A DNA stretch of 64,000 bases from Burkholderiaceae bacterium (GCA_004214155.1 SGYQ01000008.1:23878-87877); one strand, 5' to 3'. Counted from the first letter of the stretch, positions 8,428 through 17,253 are shown. A program made the numbers and translations. Notes: generated by a model from the letters alone, not told the origin.

Positions 8428-9447
8428 TTGTCTGAGAATCAGTTAGCCGATTGGCTACAAAAGGCTTTTAAGTTGGAAGCTGCCATAAAGTCTGCGATCG
8501 TTGGACAAGAGCGGGCTATTCATCTACTAACTATAGCAATCTTCTCAAGAGGACATGTGCTTTTAGAGGGAGATGTGGGTGTTGGGAAAACCACTCTTTT
8601 ACGAGCAGTAGCTAGATCACTAGGAGGGGCTTACGAGAGAGTCGAAGGTAGTGTCGATATGATGCCGACCGATCTAATTTATCACACATATATTAGTGAG
8701 GATGGAAAACCAAAGGTTGATCCAGGTCCGCTTCTAACGCATGCCAAATCACTCTCAACCTTTTTTTTTAATGAAATTAATCGAGCCAGGCCTCAAGTTC
8801 ATTCTCTTATGTTACGAGCGATGGCGGAAAGAAGTGTAACTGCCTTCAATAAAGAATATCGCTTCCCACACTTACAGGTTTTCGCCGATAGAAATAGGAT
8901 AGAGAAAGAAGAGACTTTTGAAATTTCTTCTGCTGCAAAAGACCGCTTTCTGATGGAAATTTCTATAGAGACTCCGAAGGATAATCTGATTCAAAAAGAA
9001 TTAATTTTTAATAATAAATTTTATGATGTGGACTCTCTTGTCCAAAATGTTCCCTCAGCAGTAGTGCCATACAGCGAACTAAATGACATAGCTCAAAATA
9101 TTCAGGAAAGTGTCAAGGAGTCTGAACCTATGAAAGATTATGCGATACGTCTTTGGACAGCATTAAGAGACCCTAGGACCTTAGGAGTTAAAGAAATAGA
9201 CGGTTTGGATGTAAATAACCTTGTTGAGAGCGGAGCAAGTCCAAGGGGAATGGCCATGCTAATTAGAGCTGCGAAAGTCAACGCGTGGTTAGCAGGAAGA
9301 TTGGACTTAATTCCTGAGGATCTGCATGGAGGACTTCAGGAGACTATGGCACACAGAATTGTTCTGTATCCCAATTATGAGTTTCAGCATAAAGAGATTA
9401 TGGAAAAAGTTATAAATTGTTGTACTCAGAGAGTCCCTACTCCCTAG
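8428..9447 (+). CDS. mxaR: MxaR, MoxR-type AAA+ ATPase for methanol dehydrogenase maturation
   Basis: This 339-residue MoxR-family AAA+ protein has Walker A GDVGVGKTT at residues 48-56. The Walker B region reads FFFNEINRA (112-120), so the aspartate usual before the catalytic glutamate is an asparagine. The region after it (VFADRNR..KEETFE) differs from the generic MoxR sensor ATQNP. MxaR is thought to act with the VWA proteins MxaC/MxaL and with MxaS in assembling methanol dehydrogenase or inserting its metal. The start is TTG with AAGGGA 6 bases upstream. It is the first gene of the mxaRSACKL run; mxaS begins 5 bases after its stop. Confidence 0.93.
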   Translation: MSENQLADWLQKAFKLEAAIKSAIVGQERAIHLLTIAIFSRGHVLLEGDVGVGKTTLLRAVARSLGGAYERVEGSVDMMPTDLIYHTYISEDGKPKVDPGPLLTHAKSLSTFFFNEINRARPQVHSLMLRAMAERSVTAFNKEYRFPHLQVFADRNRIEKEETFEISSAAKDRFLMEISIETPKDNLIQKELIFNNKFYDVDSLVQNVPSAVVPYSELNDIAQNIQESVKESEPMKDYAIRLWTALRDPRTLGVKEIDGLDVNNLVESGASPRGMAMLIRAAKVNAWLAGRLDLIPEDLHGGLQETMAHRIVLYPNYEFQHKEIMEKVINCCTQRVPTP

Positions 9448-9451
9448 CTTA

Positions 9452-10300
9452 ATGGAAGAAATATTCGATTTTCAATATAAACTTTCTGGGTCTTCAAAAA
9501 GTTCTCGTCCTGGTTCTCACAAGAGTTCTGAAAGAGGATCGGGCATGGAATTCAATAGATTAGTTTCCTTGCAACAATATCCTGACCCTCGGCGGCTAGA
9601 TTTACGCGCAAGTATTATTGACCCATATGAAAGATGGTTGGTAAGGGAATTTAAACAAAGGTCTGCAGTCTCTGTGTTCGCCATTGTGGACTTATCTGCT
9701 TCTGTTCGCTTTCATGGTCTTCAAAATGGAAAAAATCTAATAACTAAAATATTAACATCGGTTATGAATTCTACACGACGATATGGTGATCGTTTTGGGC
9801 TTATTGGTTTCGATAATAAATTCAGGAAAGATTGGTTCGTCCCCGCAACACAGCGTGTCACAGTAAATTTTGATACGTTAAGTTTACAATTTGCCCGGGG
9901 CAAAACTGGGAAGGGTCATAAAGGATTAATGGAAGCGCCAAATTGGCTGCCTAAGGAGAGGTGTTTGCTATTTCTTATTTCGGATTTTCATATCTCACTC
10001 AACCTTTTGTCTTATTTTTTTAGTCGTACAATTTCACATCAGGTTGTGCCAATTATTCTTGAGGATGAGGTAGAGCATTCAGGATATGATCGATTCGGTT
10101 TTGCATTTCTAAGCGATTCAGAAACACGACGGAAAAAGCTCGTTCTCTTAACAAAAAAGTTTAAGGACAAGTTAAAGGAAAATTATAGAAAACGAGATCA
10201 ACAATTATCAACCATTTGCCGTCAATTTAATTCTATGCCGGTAAAGATTTTGGGAGACTTTGATCCCAAAGTGCTAACAGAACATTTTTTTGGGTATTAG
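9452..10300 (+). CDS. mxaS: MxaS, DUF58-type protein of the methanol dehydrogenase cluster
   Basis: The 282-residue protein has the DUF58/VWA-like layout of MxaS: a serine-rich N-terminal stretch, RRLDLRAS (about 48-54), then a DLSAS metal-ion site (Asp80-Ser84) and GDRFGLIGF. In MoxR systems the DUF58 partner works with the AAA+ ATPase as a chaperone. Together with the MxaR just upstream it fits methanol dehydrogenase maturation. No signal peptide is seen, so it is probably cytoplasmic. Its stop precedes the preferred mxaA ATG by a few bases. Confidence 0.9.
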   Translation: MEEIFDFQYKLSGSSKSSRPGSHKSSERGSGMEFNRLVSLQQYPDPRRLDLRASIIDPYERWLVREFKQRSAVSVFAIVDLSASVRFHGLQNGKNLITKILTSVMNSTRRYGDRFGLIGFDNKFRKDWFVPATQRVTVNFDTLSLQFARGKTGKGHKGLMEAPNWLPKERCLLFLISDFHISLNLLSYFFSRTISHQVVPIILEDEVEHSGYDRFGFAFLSDSETRRKKLVLLTKKFKDKLKENYRKRDQQLSTICRQFNSMPVKILGDFDPKVLTEHFFGY

Positions 10301-10304
10301 AAAC

Positions 10305-11219
10305 ATGATAGGCTCACTTCTTTGTGCACAGCTCCGAAGGTTGTTGCTATTGTGTCTGATTTTCGTCGTGCAGTTAGCAAGAGCAGATCTGGCTGTTGAG
10401 ATAACTGAACCACGGCAATTTGGATATGTTCTGGGGGATAAAATTGAGCGAGTTTTTCTCGTTGAATCTGCTAAAAACGTTCAGTTAAATAAAGAAAAAC
10501 TTAGATTAGGACGAATAGATACATGGTTTTCTGTCGTCGATACAAGAGATCTAGGTGTTAGTGCAAATAAACCGAAGTTCTCATTAACTTATCAGGTCAT
10601 AAATGTTCCAGAAGCACCGTCCATGGTTCAAATAGCTTCTCGAAAAGTTGATGTTATTGCTGATGGAAAGCCGGCATTTGTTCAGGTCCCAAAACTCCTT
10701 GTGACAATCGCACCTTTGACGCCACGTTTGGTTTCAAATATGGGCGGTTTGGAAAACATACAGCCAGATGAGGATGTTGGCATGATTTCCTCTGTTAATA
10801 CGGAAAACAGATTGCAAGTATATTCCCTGATTTTAATTTTACCGTTATCTTTCCTGATCTTCTGTTGGGTGCCATGGGATAAGTTTTTAAAAAATAAGAA
10901 TTTACCGTTTAACAAAGGAAGAAGAGATGTACTGATATTACTTAAATTAAAACAGAATAACTTTGAAGAAAAAAGCTTTCGAATATTTCATAATGCATTA
11001 AATAAAACTTTTAAAAAAACGATCTTTGTTGAAGAGGTAAGGGAAGCGTGCGAAAAAATCCCCTCGTATATCCCTTTAATTGAGGAGTTAGAATATTTTT
11101 TACGGTGCTCGCAAAAATATTTTTACAGCAATGAGAGCTTTAAGTTTACATCTGAACAAAAGGAACGATTTTGCAGGTTGATGAATAAACTAGCACTTAT
11201 TGAGAAAGGATTGGCTTAA
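10305..11219 (+). CDS. mxaA: MxaA, membrane-anchored methanol dehydrogenase accessory protein
   Basis: From the ATG at 10305 the protein has 304 residues with a signal peptide ending LARA. The mature start (VEITEPRQFGYVLGD) and a proline-rich IAPLTPRL segment resemble MxaA. A membrane helix lies at about 170-190 and a basic cytoplasmic domain follows. A TTG at 10290 would add five residues but overlaps mxaS and dilutes the signal peptide, so the ATG is preferred. In Methylobacterium mxaA is needed for calcium-dependent methanol dehydrogenase activity. It lies between mxaS and mxaC with no gap before mxaC. Confidence 0.88.
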   Translation: MIGSLLCAQLRRLLLLCLIFVVQLARADLAVEITEPRQFGYVLGDKIERVFLVESAKNVQLNKEKLRLGRIDTWFSVVDTRDLGVSANKPKFSLTYQVINVPEAPSMVQIASRKVDVIADGKPAFVQVPKLLVTIAPLTPRLVSNMGGLENIQPDEDVGMISSVNTENRLQVYSLILILPLSFLIFCWVPWDKFLKNKNLPFNKGRRDVLILLKLKQNNFEEKSFRIFHNALNKTFKKTIFVEEVREACEKIPSYIPLIEELEYFLRCSQKYFYSNESFKFTSEQKERFCRLMNKLALIEKGLA

Positions 11220-12242
11220 TTGCAGATTTATTTTGAAAGTTTATGGGTTTTTAGCTTACTACCATTAGCCGCTTTACCGTGGATAAAATTACCGAGCACC
11301 ACGATAGAAGTGAGGAATCTTCCTATTGTTCCGATTGACAGAGAAAATAATTTGATTGAATTGATGATTAGGCTTACTCTGACAATAACTATCATATCGT
11401 GTTTGTTTGGTCTGTCTGGACCTTACTACGGTCAAAGGATGACAGTAAGCACGGGAATAGGCGCAGAAATAGTTTTGTTGTTAGATAGAAGTAGGAGTAT
11501 GGATCAACCCTATGGGAAAGTGGATTTTAGTCGTTCACTTATAATCAACACCAGAGAAATGACAACAAAAAAAGAAGCGGCAAAAAATGTTTTATCGAAT
11601 TTCATCTCGAACAGACCAGATGATTTTTTCGGACTCGTAAATTTTTCCTCGAGACCAATTAGGTTGTTCCCGCTCACTAGGAATCATGATTCAATTCAAG
11701 GTGCTATAAACGCTTCCGTTTACGGAAAAAGCTTAGCAGAAACCGATATAGCTGCCGTCTTGCTCGAGGGTTTAAGTTTTTTTTCAAATAGATCTTATAC
11801 TGCGTCTAGGGTTTTAATGCTTATTTCGGATGGTGGCGCTCAGATTGACCCGAGGACCAGACAAGAAATCGCTGAGTTGTCAAATAGGTATCAAATCTCT
11901 ATTTACTGGATTTACTTAAGAGGCAGGGGAAGTCCTGGCTTATCTGAGGACCAAATAGATTCAGCAGGTTCTGGTGCGGTGCCTGAGTTTTTTTTACATA
12001 AATATTTTCAAAGTATTGGTGTGCCTTACAAGGTTTATGAGGCGTCTGATAATAATCAGTTAAAAAATGCGTTGAAAGAAATCGATAAGTTGCAAAAACT
12101 GCCGACTAGATTTCAAGTAATTACTCCTCCTAAATCCTTATCGGATACGGCGTTTTTATGGGCATTTGTTTTTTTCACTCCGTTTTTGATTTTTTCAATG
12201 TTTGAGGTGACTAGATGGGAACTACAAGGCGAGCAAAAATAA
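11220..12242 (+). CDS. mxaC: MxaC, membrane VWA-domain protein
   Basis: This 340-residue protein has membrane helices near residues 8-22, 47-65 and 310-328. In between lies a von Willebrand A domain with an intact metal site, LLLDRSRSMD (Asp89, Ser91, Ser93). This is the BatA-like layout of MxaC. The start is TTG directly after the mxaA stop, with AAAGGA upstream. It should present its VWA domain in the periplasm, where it could hold or deliver a metal during dehydrogenase assembly; that role is inferred from family genetics. It overlaps mxaK by 28 bases. Confidence 0.9.
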   Translation: MQIYFESLWVFSLLPLAALPWIKLPSTTIEVRNLPIVPIDRENNLIELMIRLTLTITIISCLFGLSGPYYGQRMTVSTGIGAEIVLLLDRSRSMDQPYGKVDFSRSLIINTREMTTKKEAAKNVLSNFISNRPDDFFGLVNFSSRPIRLFPLTRNHDSIQGAINASVYGKSLAETDIAAVLLEGLSFFSNRSYTASRVLMLISDGGAQIDPRTRQEIAELSNRYQISIYWIYLRGRGSPGLSEDQIDSAGSGAVPEFFLHKYFQSIGVPYKVYEASDNNQLKNALKEIDKLQKLPTRFQVITPPKSLSDTAFLWAFVFFTPFLIFSMFEVTRWELQGEQK

Positions 12243-12763
12243 CCGTTTTTTCCGTGGTTGTTACAGGAACACTCTTTTTCTTGATTGCAAATGACGTCAT
12301 GGTTTTGAACGAAAAACGAAAAGCTAATGCTCGTATAGTAAGTGAAAAACCCGAAAATTCCGAATTTATAGAAGAACGATTTGCACTGGCAAAATTACAT
12401 TTACAACGAGATGAAAAACATATGGCATTAAGAATCTTAAATGATATATCTCAGGAAAAAATTTCTGACGAGATAAGGGCAAAAGCTCTTTTTAACAGTG
12501 CAAATATTTATTTTCGTGCGGCTGTTGATGCAGAAGAAAACTTCAAAACGGAGCTAGTAGTACCCAATTTAGAACTTGCTAAATTGACCTACAGAAAAGC
12601 CCTTGAACTTTTTCCTGTTCATCTTGGTGCTCGTTACAACTTAGAAAGGGCATTACAAATGGCTCCTGAACGAAATTTTAATGCATCCGATGATTCAATT
12701 AGGCCCGAACGGGGGGAGAGAGCCGTGACAACAATGAAGTTACAGGCTATCGGCATGCCTTAG
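12215..12763 (+). CDS. mxaK: MxaK, membrane-anchored helical-repeat accessory protein
   Basis: The 182-residue protein has one N-terminal membrane helix (about residues 7-24) and a periplasmic part with TPR-like helical segments: LAKLHLQRDEKHMALRIL, then TYRKALELFP and ARYNLERALQ. This matches MxaK, which sits between mxaC and mxaL in methanol-oxidation clusters and is thought to scaffold the VWA proteins. It overlaps mxaC by 28 bases and stops 16 bases before mxaL, so all are probably on one transcript. The family is weakly conserved, so the name leans on context. Confidence 0.82.
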   Translation: MGTTRRAKITVFSVVVTGTLFFLIANDVMVLNEKRKANARIVSEKPENSEFIEERFALAKLHLQRDEKHMALRILNDISQEKISDEIRAKALFNSANIYFRAAVDAEENFKTELVVPNLELAKLTYRKALELFPVHLGARYNLERALQMAPERNFNASDDSIRPERGERAVTTMKLQAIGMP

Positions 12764-12779
12764 AAAATTATCTTACGTT

Positions 12780-13745
12780 ATGCTTTTTTTTTTCAAAAAT
12801 AAATTGTTTATAATTTTGTGCTGGATATTTTTGGGTCTTGCAGCAGGTGATATCGAAATTGATTTGCCCAGGCCGTTAAAAAGTTTTGTATTTGTTGTTG
12901 ATGTAACAATGAGTATGAACGTAGAAGACAAGAACATCGGCACTGAATCAGTATCTCGTCTTGAGTTTACGAAGAAGACGCTGTCGGATGCCATGCCAGG
13001 GTTAACTTGCGGCACCTATGTGGGGCTAGGAGTATTTGCAGGTTATCAGACAACTATTCTTTACGACCCGATAGAAGTCTGCGAACATTTTTCAGATATT
13101 CTGAAGAGTATAGAGAATTTGAATACCGGGATAATTTGGGCAGGCGACAGCGAAGTTTCAAAAGGACTTTTTAATGCGTTAAATTTGGTTAGTAATATCA
13201 AAAGGAAAAGTCATGTGGTTTTTTTTACTGATGGACACGAGGCGCCACCAATATCTGCCAAATATCGGCCGCGTTTTGATAAAAAAAATGGCGTTGAGTC
13301 AGGTATTATCATAGGAGTAGGTGGTGAAAATTTGGTAGGAATTCCTAGAATTAGCAGAAGCGGCGAGAGGCTTGGAATGTGGGGGGAAGACGATGTATTT
13401 CAGTTAGATCAGTTTTCTCTAGGCAGAAAGGGAAGCGACAGCGCAGAGACTTTGGTTGATGAACCAGGGTTTGAAATTGATCCTTTCTTAGTTGAAAACT
13501 TGCAAGCGACGCCAGGAAAAGAACATATGAGTTCCTTACGGGGGAAGTATTTAAAGTTGCTAGCTGATGAACATGGTTTGCATTATGAAAAATTGGATTC
13601 TACGGAGTCGTTATTGAGGTCATTGGATGGTTATAGATTTGCAAGTTGGCGAAAATTCGAGACAAATGTCTCAAATTTTTTTGCTCTTTGCGCGATGTTT
13701 TGTTTGTTAATGGTCTTTGTTAAGAGCTTTAGAAAAAAGGTATAA
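12780..13745 (+). CDS. mxaL: MxaL, VWA-domain protein of the methanol dehydrogenase cluster
   Basis: This 321-residue protein has an N-terminal signal or anchor (residues 5-22), a VWA domain with the metal-site variant DVTMSM (Asp41, Thr43, Ser45) and a C-terminal membrane helix at about 297-315 followed by FRKKV. Threonine in place of the first serine can still coordinate a metal. MxaL is usually paired with MxaC and MxaK. It is the last gene of the mxaRSACKL run; an 86-base gap with a T-rich stretch separates it from xoxG, which has its own strong ribosome-binding site. Confidence 0.9.
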   Translation: MLFFFKNKLFIILCWIFLGLAAGDIEIDLPRPLKSFVFVVDVTMSMNVEDKNIGTESVSRLEFTKKTLSDAMPGLTCGTYVGLGVFAGYQTTILYDPIEVCEHFSDILKSIENLNTGIIWAGDSEVSKGLFNALNLVSNIKRKSHVVFFTDGHEAPPISAKYRPRFDKKNGVESGIIIGVGGENLVGIPRISRSGERLGMWGEDDVFQLDQFSLGRKGSDSAETLVDEPGFEIDPFLVENLQATPGKEHMSSLRGKYLKLLADEHGLHYEKLDSTESLLRSLDGYRFASWRKFETNVSNFFALCAMFCLLMVFVKSFRKKV

Positions 13746-13831
13746 AAGGTATAGGGAATACTCTAGTTTCGACATATTCTGGCTTTTTTTTTTTAATTTT
13801 ATGAGATACTAGGGCAAAGGAGGGTGTAGAC

Positions 13832-14227
13832 ATGTACAAAGGTTTAATGTTTTTTTTCACGTTATTTCTGTCTGGCATACTAGGTGCAGCCGATCCCCTG
13901 TATGTCGTAAAAGATGGTAAAGTTGACTCTGCTACCGAAAAGGGATTTAAAGTCTGGAGGGCATCTGCTTGTGAAAGGTGTCATGGGAATAATCAGCAGG
14001 GGTTAGTGGGCCCTTCATTAATTGAGTCGCTTAAGGTTCTCTCTTATAAAGAGTTTGTTACTGTTATGATCGAGGGAAGAAATGCGAAGGGCATGCCTGC
14101 TCACCCTCATCTAAATAAAGTAGATGAAGGGACTGGAAAAAAGAAAGTGGATTTGTTGTACGCTTACCTTAAAGGGAGATCTGATGGCAAGGTGCCAAAA
14201 GGGAGAGTCAGGTCCTTTGAAAAATAA
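13832..14227 (+). CDS. xoxG: XoxG-like c-type cytochrome (electron acceptor of PQQ methanol dehydrogenase)
   Basis: This is a 131-residue secreted cytochrome c with a signal peptide ending at about residue 19 (ILGAA). The single haem site is CERCH (Cys47, Cys50, His51) and the likely axial ligand is Met88 in KGMPAH. The QQGLVGPSLIESL segment after the haem and the terminal YAYLKGRSDGKVPKGR resemble XoxG cytochromes. These take electrons from lanthanide-type methanol dehydrogenase in the periplasm. It is shorter than most XoxG proteins. AGGAGGG sits 8 bases before the ATG. The xoxJ-like gene follows immediately. Confidence 0.85.
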   Translation: MYKGLMFFFTLFLSGILGAADPLYVVKDGKVDSATEKGFKVWRASACERCHGNNQQGLVGPSLIESLKVLSYKEFVTVMIEGRNAKGMPAHPHLNKVDEGTGKKKVDLLYAYLKGRSDGKVPKGRVRSFEK

Positions 14228-14242
14228 AGGATGGGGTTAGTA

Positions 14243-15133
14243 GTGTCGGAAAAAAAAACCTTCAAATCTCTATGCTGCGCAGTTACTCTTGCTACTTGTC
14301 TTGGAAGTGCCAGCGCTAGTGATTTAGATCCGGACAACTGGAGTACACTGAGAGTGTGTGCAGACCCAAACAGTATGCCCCTCTCAAACATTAAGAAGGA
14401 AGGTTTTGAGAACAAAATTGCCGAGTTATTGGCAAATGATTTAGGATGGAAATTAGATTATAAGTGGTTTCCTCAAAGGTTAGCTTTTTTCAGAAATACA
14501 ATTCGGGCAAAAGACCCAAGCTCTGAAAGCGGGTTTGCTTGTGATATTGCAATCGGCGCTTCACCTGACCCAGAGGGGGCTCTAGGTACGAGAACGTATT
14601 ACACGTCTACATGGGTAATGGTAATTCCAGATACACCGGTCTTTGAAGGTATTCGGTCATCGAATGATCTACTTAATATGGACAGGAGTAAGCTGGAGGG
14701 CCGGAAGTTTGGAATTTTTCAGGGAACTCCTGGAGCTGACTGGGTAGTAAAAAATGGGTTTGCTGGGCAAATGATGCCCTTCGTAAGGATGCAAAGTGAT
14801 CCAAATGAGTATCCGGGTCTTATAATTGAAAAGAATCTCGCCAAAGGGCAAATTGATTTTGCAATAGCTTGGGGGCCCATAGCCGCTTATTCAGCCTCGC
14901 AGGTAACTGATAGAAAAATAAGATTAATTCCGTTGATTGGTGATAAAGAGATGCGTACGGACTATTCCATAGCGATGGCAGTTCGATATCGGGAGCCAAA
15001 GTGGAAAAAAATGGTTGAAGGGTTCATTTCAAAGAGACAACCGGATATTAATGAAATCATTAGTAAGTATGGTGTTCCTCTAGTCATGGCTGATGGGTCA
15101 GTGATTATAGGAAAAGAGAAATTTTCTAGATAA
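14243..15133 (+). CDS. xoxJ: XoxJ/MxaJ-type periplasmic binding protein
   Basis: The roughly 296-residue periplasmic solute-binding-type protein has a signal peptide ending GSASA, then LRVCADPNSMPLSN, NKIAELLANDLG and a WFPQRLAFFRNT segment typical of MxaJ/XoxJ. This family binds or activates PQQ methanol dehydrogenase rather than serving an ABC importer. ATG at 14231 sits directly on the AAAGG sequence; GTG at 14243 lies 11 bases downstream of AAGGA and is preferred here. It follows the cytochrome gene, matching the J-G association seen with xoxF. No xoxF lies in the window. Confidence 0.88.
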   Translation: MSEKKTFKSLCCAVTLATCLGSASASDLDPDNWSTLRVCADPNSMPLSNIKKEGFENKIAELLANDLGWKLDYKWFPQRLAFFRNTIRAKDPSSESGFACDIAIGASPDPEGALGTRTYYTSTWVMVIPDTPVFEGIRSSNDLLNMDRSKLEGRKFGIFQGTPGADWVVKNGFAGQMMPFVRMQSDPNEYPGLIIEKNLAKGQIDFAIAWGPIAAYSASQVTDRKIRLIPLIGDKEMRTDYSIAMAVRYREPKWKKMVEGFISKRQPDINEIISKYGVPLVMADGSVIIGKEKFSR

Positions 15134-15171
15134 TTGTATAACCTTCTCCCTTAATTAATCTTGTTAAAAGT

Positions 15172-16122
15172 GTGAATGATCTGAGTAAAATTTTCGTTGG
15201 ACTAGTTCTGCTGTGCTCGATCCTATCTGCTGGGGCAGACGTAAAAGTTTTTGTTACAAACCAGGGAAGCAATTCTGTCACAGTTTATAGTTTCGACGGT
15301 AAGTTCGAACTTCTTCGAGAAGTGCAAGTTGGCAAGGCTCCAGCTGGAGTTGCTTTAAGCACTGTTAATAGAGAAGCCTATATTTCGAACACGGAAAGTT
15401 CAGAAATTAGTGTAATAGACGTAGATTCCTTAGAGGTTAAAAAAACAATAGACCTCAACGGGAGTAGTTTGGGAGTTGCTGTGTCACCCGATGGCAAGCG
15501 TCTTTTTGTGTCAGATTGGTTTAATAACTGTCTACTCGTTATTCAGTTAAGTTCCCACAAGAGGAGGTGCATCGAGGTGGGCAAGGCCCCGGCAGGAATT
15601 TCTGTTTCGGAAAAAAACGACGAAATATACGTTGTGAGTAGGGATAGCAATTCTGTTTTTGTAGTTTCATTATCTGAGGAAAAAGTAATTGGAAAAATTT
15701 TGGTAGGGGACCATCCTTTTGGACTAAAGCTTTCACCAGTTAAAAACCATTTATATGTTACTAATGTACAGAGTAACGACGTTTCCATCGTTGATTTAAC
15801 TGAACATAAAGAAATCAAGAGAATCAAAGTTGGGAAAAAACCTTATTGCATAACTTTTTCCATGAGTGGAGAAAAGTCATTTGTTACAAATCAGTACTCA
15901 GACTCTATCTCAATTATAAACACGGACTTGCTATTACTCGAAAAAACAGTCGCGTCTGCAAGTTTTCCCGAAGGGATTGATACTCACGGTCCATTTATTA
16001 TCTTTGTCAGTTGGCTTGATGAGGAAATCGTTGCTATTGATGAGAGGGACCAGTCAGTTGTAAGCTATGCTTCGACTGGTATTAATCCAAGAAATTTTGG
16101 GGATTTTATTTTTGTAGAATAA
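15172..16122 (+). CDS. Secreted YVTN-type beta-propeller protein
   Basis: The 316-residue protein has a signal peptide (ending about SAGA) and about seven propeller blades with repeating units VGKAPAGVALS, VGKAPAGISVS, VGDHPFGLKLS and VGKKPYCITFS, each followed by (L/I)YVTN-like strands. It is a periplasmic beta-propeller related to those found beside PQQ-dependent alcohol dehydrogenase genes. The binding partner is unknown; it may scaffold the dehydrogenase or bind a cofactor. GTG at 15172 is the likely start, with no strong ribosome-binding site visible. It lies between xoxJ and mxaD, so it most likely belongs to methanol oxidation. Confidence 0.85.
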   Translation: MNDLSKIFVGLVLLCSILSAGADVKVFVTNQGSNSVTVYSFDGKFELLREVQVGKAPAGVALSTVNREAYISNTESSEISVIDVDSLEVKKTIDLNGSSLGVAVSPDGKRLFVSDWFNNCLLVIQLSSHKRRCIEVGKAPAGISVSEKNDEIYVVSRDSNSVFVVSLSEEKVIGKILVGDHPFGLKLSPVKNHLYVTNVQSNDVSIVDLTEHKEIKRIKVGKKPYCITFSMSGEKSFVTNQYSDSISIINTDLLLLEKTVASASFPEGIDTHGPFIIFVSWLDEEIVAIDERDQSVVSYASTGINPRNFGDFIFVE

Positions 16123-16152
16123 TTTATATTTTAATTAATAGGAGAGAGATGC

Positions 16153-16665
16153 GTGGTTAATTTAAAATTTATGAAGCTAGTTGTAATATTGATGTTCCCT
16201 GGGCTTATTTTTGCCCATGGTCCAACTAGGCAGAAAGTATCTGAAAGTGTTACTATTAAGGCGGAGTTGAACGAAGCATGGACACTTATTTCTGATTTGC
16301 GAAATATTGGGCAATGGCATTCCACGTATAAGTCCATTGGAAAAAATGGAGAGGATCTACAGCCAATATCTATGTTTTCCGGAGAAAGTGGGATGGTTCA
16401 GATACTGACTCTTGACTCGGAAAAAAAACTTTTTAAATACAGGTTGAAAAAGCCTGGAGTATTACCCGTTAATAACTATAGCGCTAGGTTTCGTTTGGAA
16501 GAGGGCGACTCTGGAAAAATTAAAATTACTTATAAAGGGGCTTTTTACAGGAAGTTTTTAAATAACGATCCGCCACCTGAGGAAAATGATGAAGCTGCGA
16601 TAGCAGCCGTGACTAAAATGTACAAAGACACGTTAAAAAAATTTGAAAAAAAAATTGGTAAGTAA
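16153..16665 (+). CDS. mxaD: MxaD-like SRPBCC protein
   Basis: The 170-residue protein has a signal peptide ending LIFA, followed by HGPTRQKVSESV, a mature N-terminus typical of MxaD. The rest fits the SRPBCC/START-like fold (AWTLISDLRNIGQWH, then a C-terminal helix). MxaD is a periplasmic protein that supports electron transfer from methanol dehydrogenase to cytochrome c-L in Methylobacterium. GTG at 16153 is chosen because GGAGAGAG lies just upstream. It closes the methanol-oxidation block; scpB follows after 33 bases. Confidence 0.88.
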   Translation: MVNLKFMKLVVILMFPGLIFAHGPTRQKVSESVTIKAELNEAWTLISDLRNIGQWHSTYKSIGKNGEDLQPISMFSGESGMVQILTLDSEKKLFKYRLKKPGVLPVNNYSARFRLEEGDSGKIKITYKGAFYRKFLNNDPPPEENDEAAIAAVTKMYKDTLKKFEKKIGK

Positions 16666-16698
16666 TTAAAAAAATCATGTGAAAGTTAGCTGGAAAAG

Positions 16699-17253
16699 TT
16701 GGATAAAAAAGATATCAAAGTAATTTTGGAGGCCTTGCTTCTGGCTAGCGAAACACCCTTGACTATTAAAAAGGCTAATGCGATTTTTGATAGTGAGCTG
16801 GGATTAAAAATGATTGAAAATTGTCTTATGGAAATTCAGTTAGAGTGGAAGGACAGGGGACTAGATTTAGTTAGGACTTCTTTGGGTTGGCGGTTTCAAA
16901 CAAAGGAGAAATACTCGGATTACATTCAAAGGTTACATCCTGAGAGGCCTACGAAACATTCCCGTGCGTTGCTGGAGACTTTAGCGATTATTGCATATAG
17001 GCAGCCAGTTACCAGGGCAGATATTGAAGCTGTAAGAGGTGTAAGTGTCTCATCACAAATAGTTAGAAATCTTGAAGAAAAAGGATGGATAGAATCGGTC
17101 GGTCGAAAAGATGTTCTCGGCAGACCGTTGCTGTACGCTACAACAAAAAGTTTTTTAGCCGATCTTGGGTTGCAGTCTTTAAAGGAATTACCCGTTATTC
17201 CCCAAAATGAAGGCTTGAATAAAGAAGGTTCTGGACCTGTCAATTTGATATGA
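16699..17253 (+). CDS. scpB: Segregation and condensation protein B
   Basis: The 184-residue protein has the two winged-helix domains of ScpB. ETLAIIAYRQPVTRADIE at about 93-110 and VRGVSVSSQIVRNLEEKGWIE are family signatures. ScpB forms the kleisin-associated part of the Smc-ScpAB condensin that compacts and segregates the chromosome. TTG at 16699 is the start, after TGGAAAAG. Its stop overlaps the rluB ATG by 4 bases (ATGA), so the two are coupled. scpA is not next to it here. Confidence 0.93.
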   Translation: MDKKDIKVILEALLLASETPLTIKKANAIFDSELGLKMIENCLMEIQLEWKDRGLDLVRTSLGWRFQTKEKYSDYIQRLHPERPTKHSRALLETLAIIAYRQPVTRADIEAVRGVSVSSQIVRNLEEKGWIESVGRKDVLGRPLLYATTKSFLADLGLQSLKELPVIPQNEGLNKEGSGPVNLI

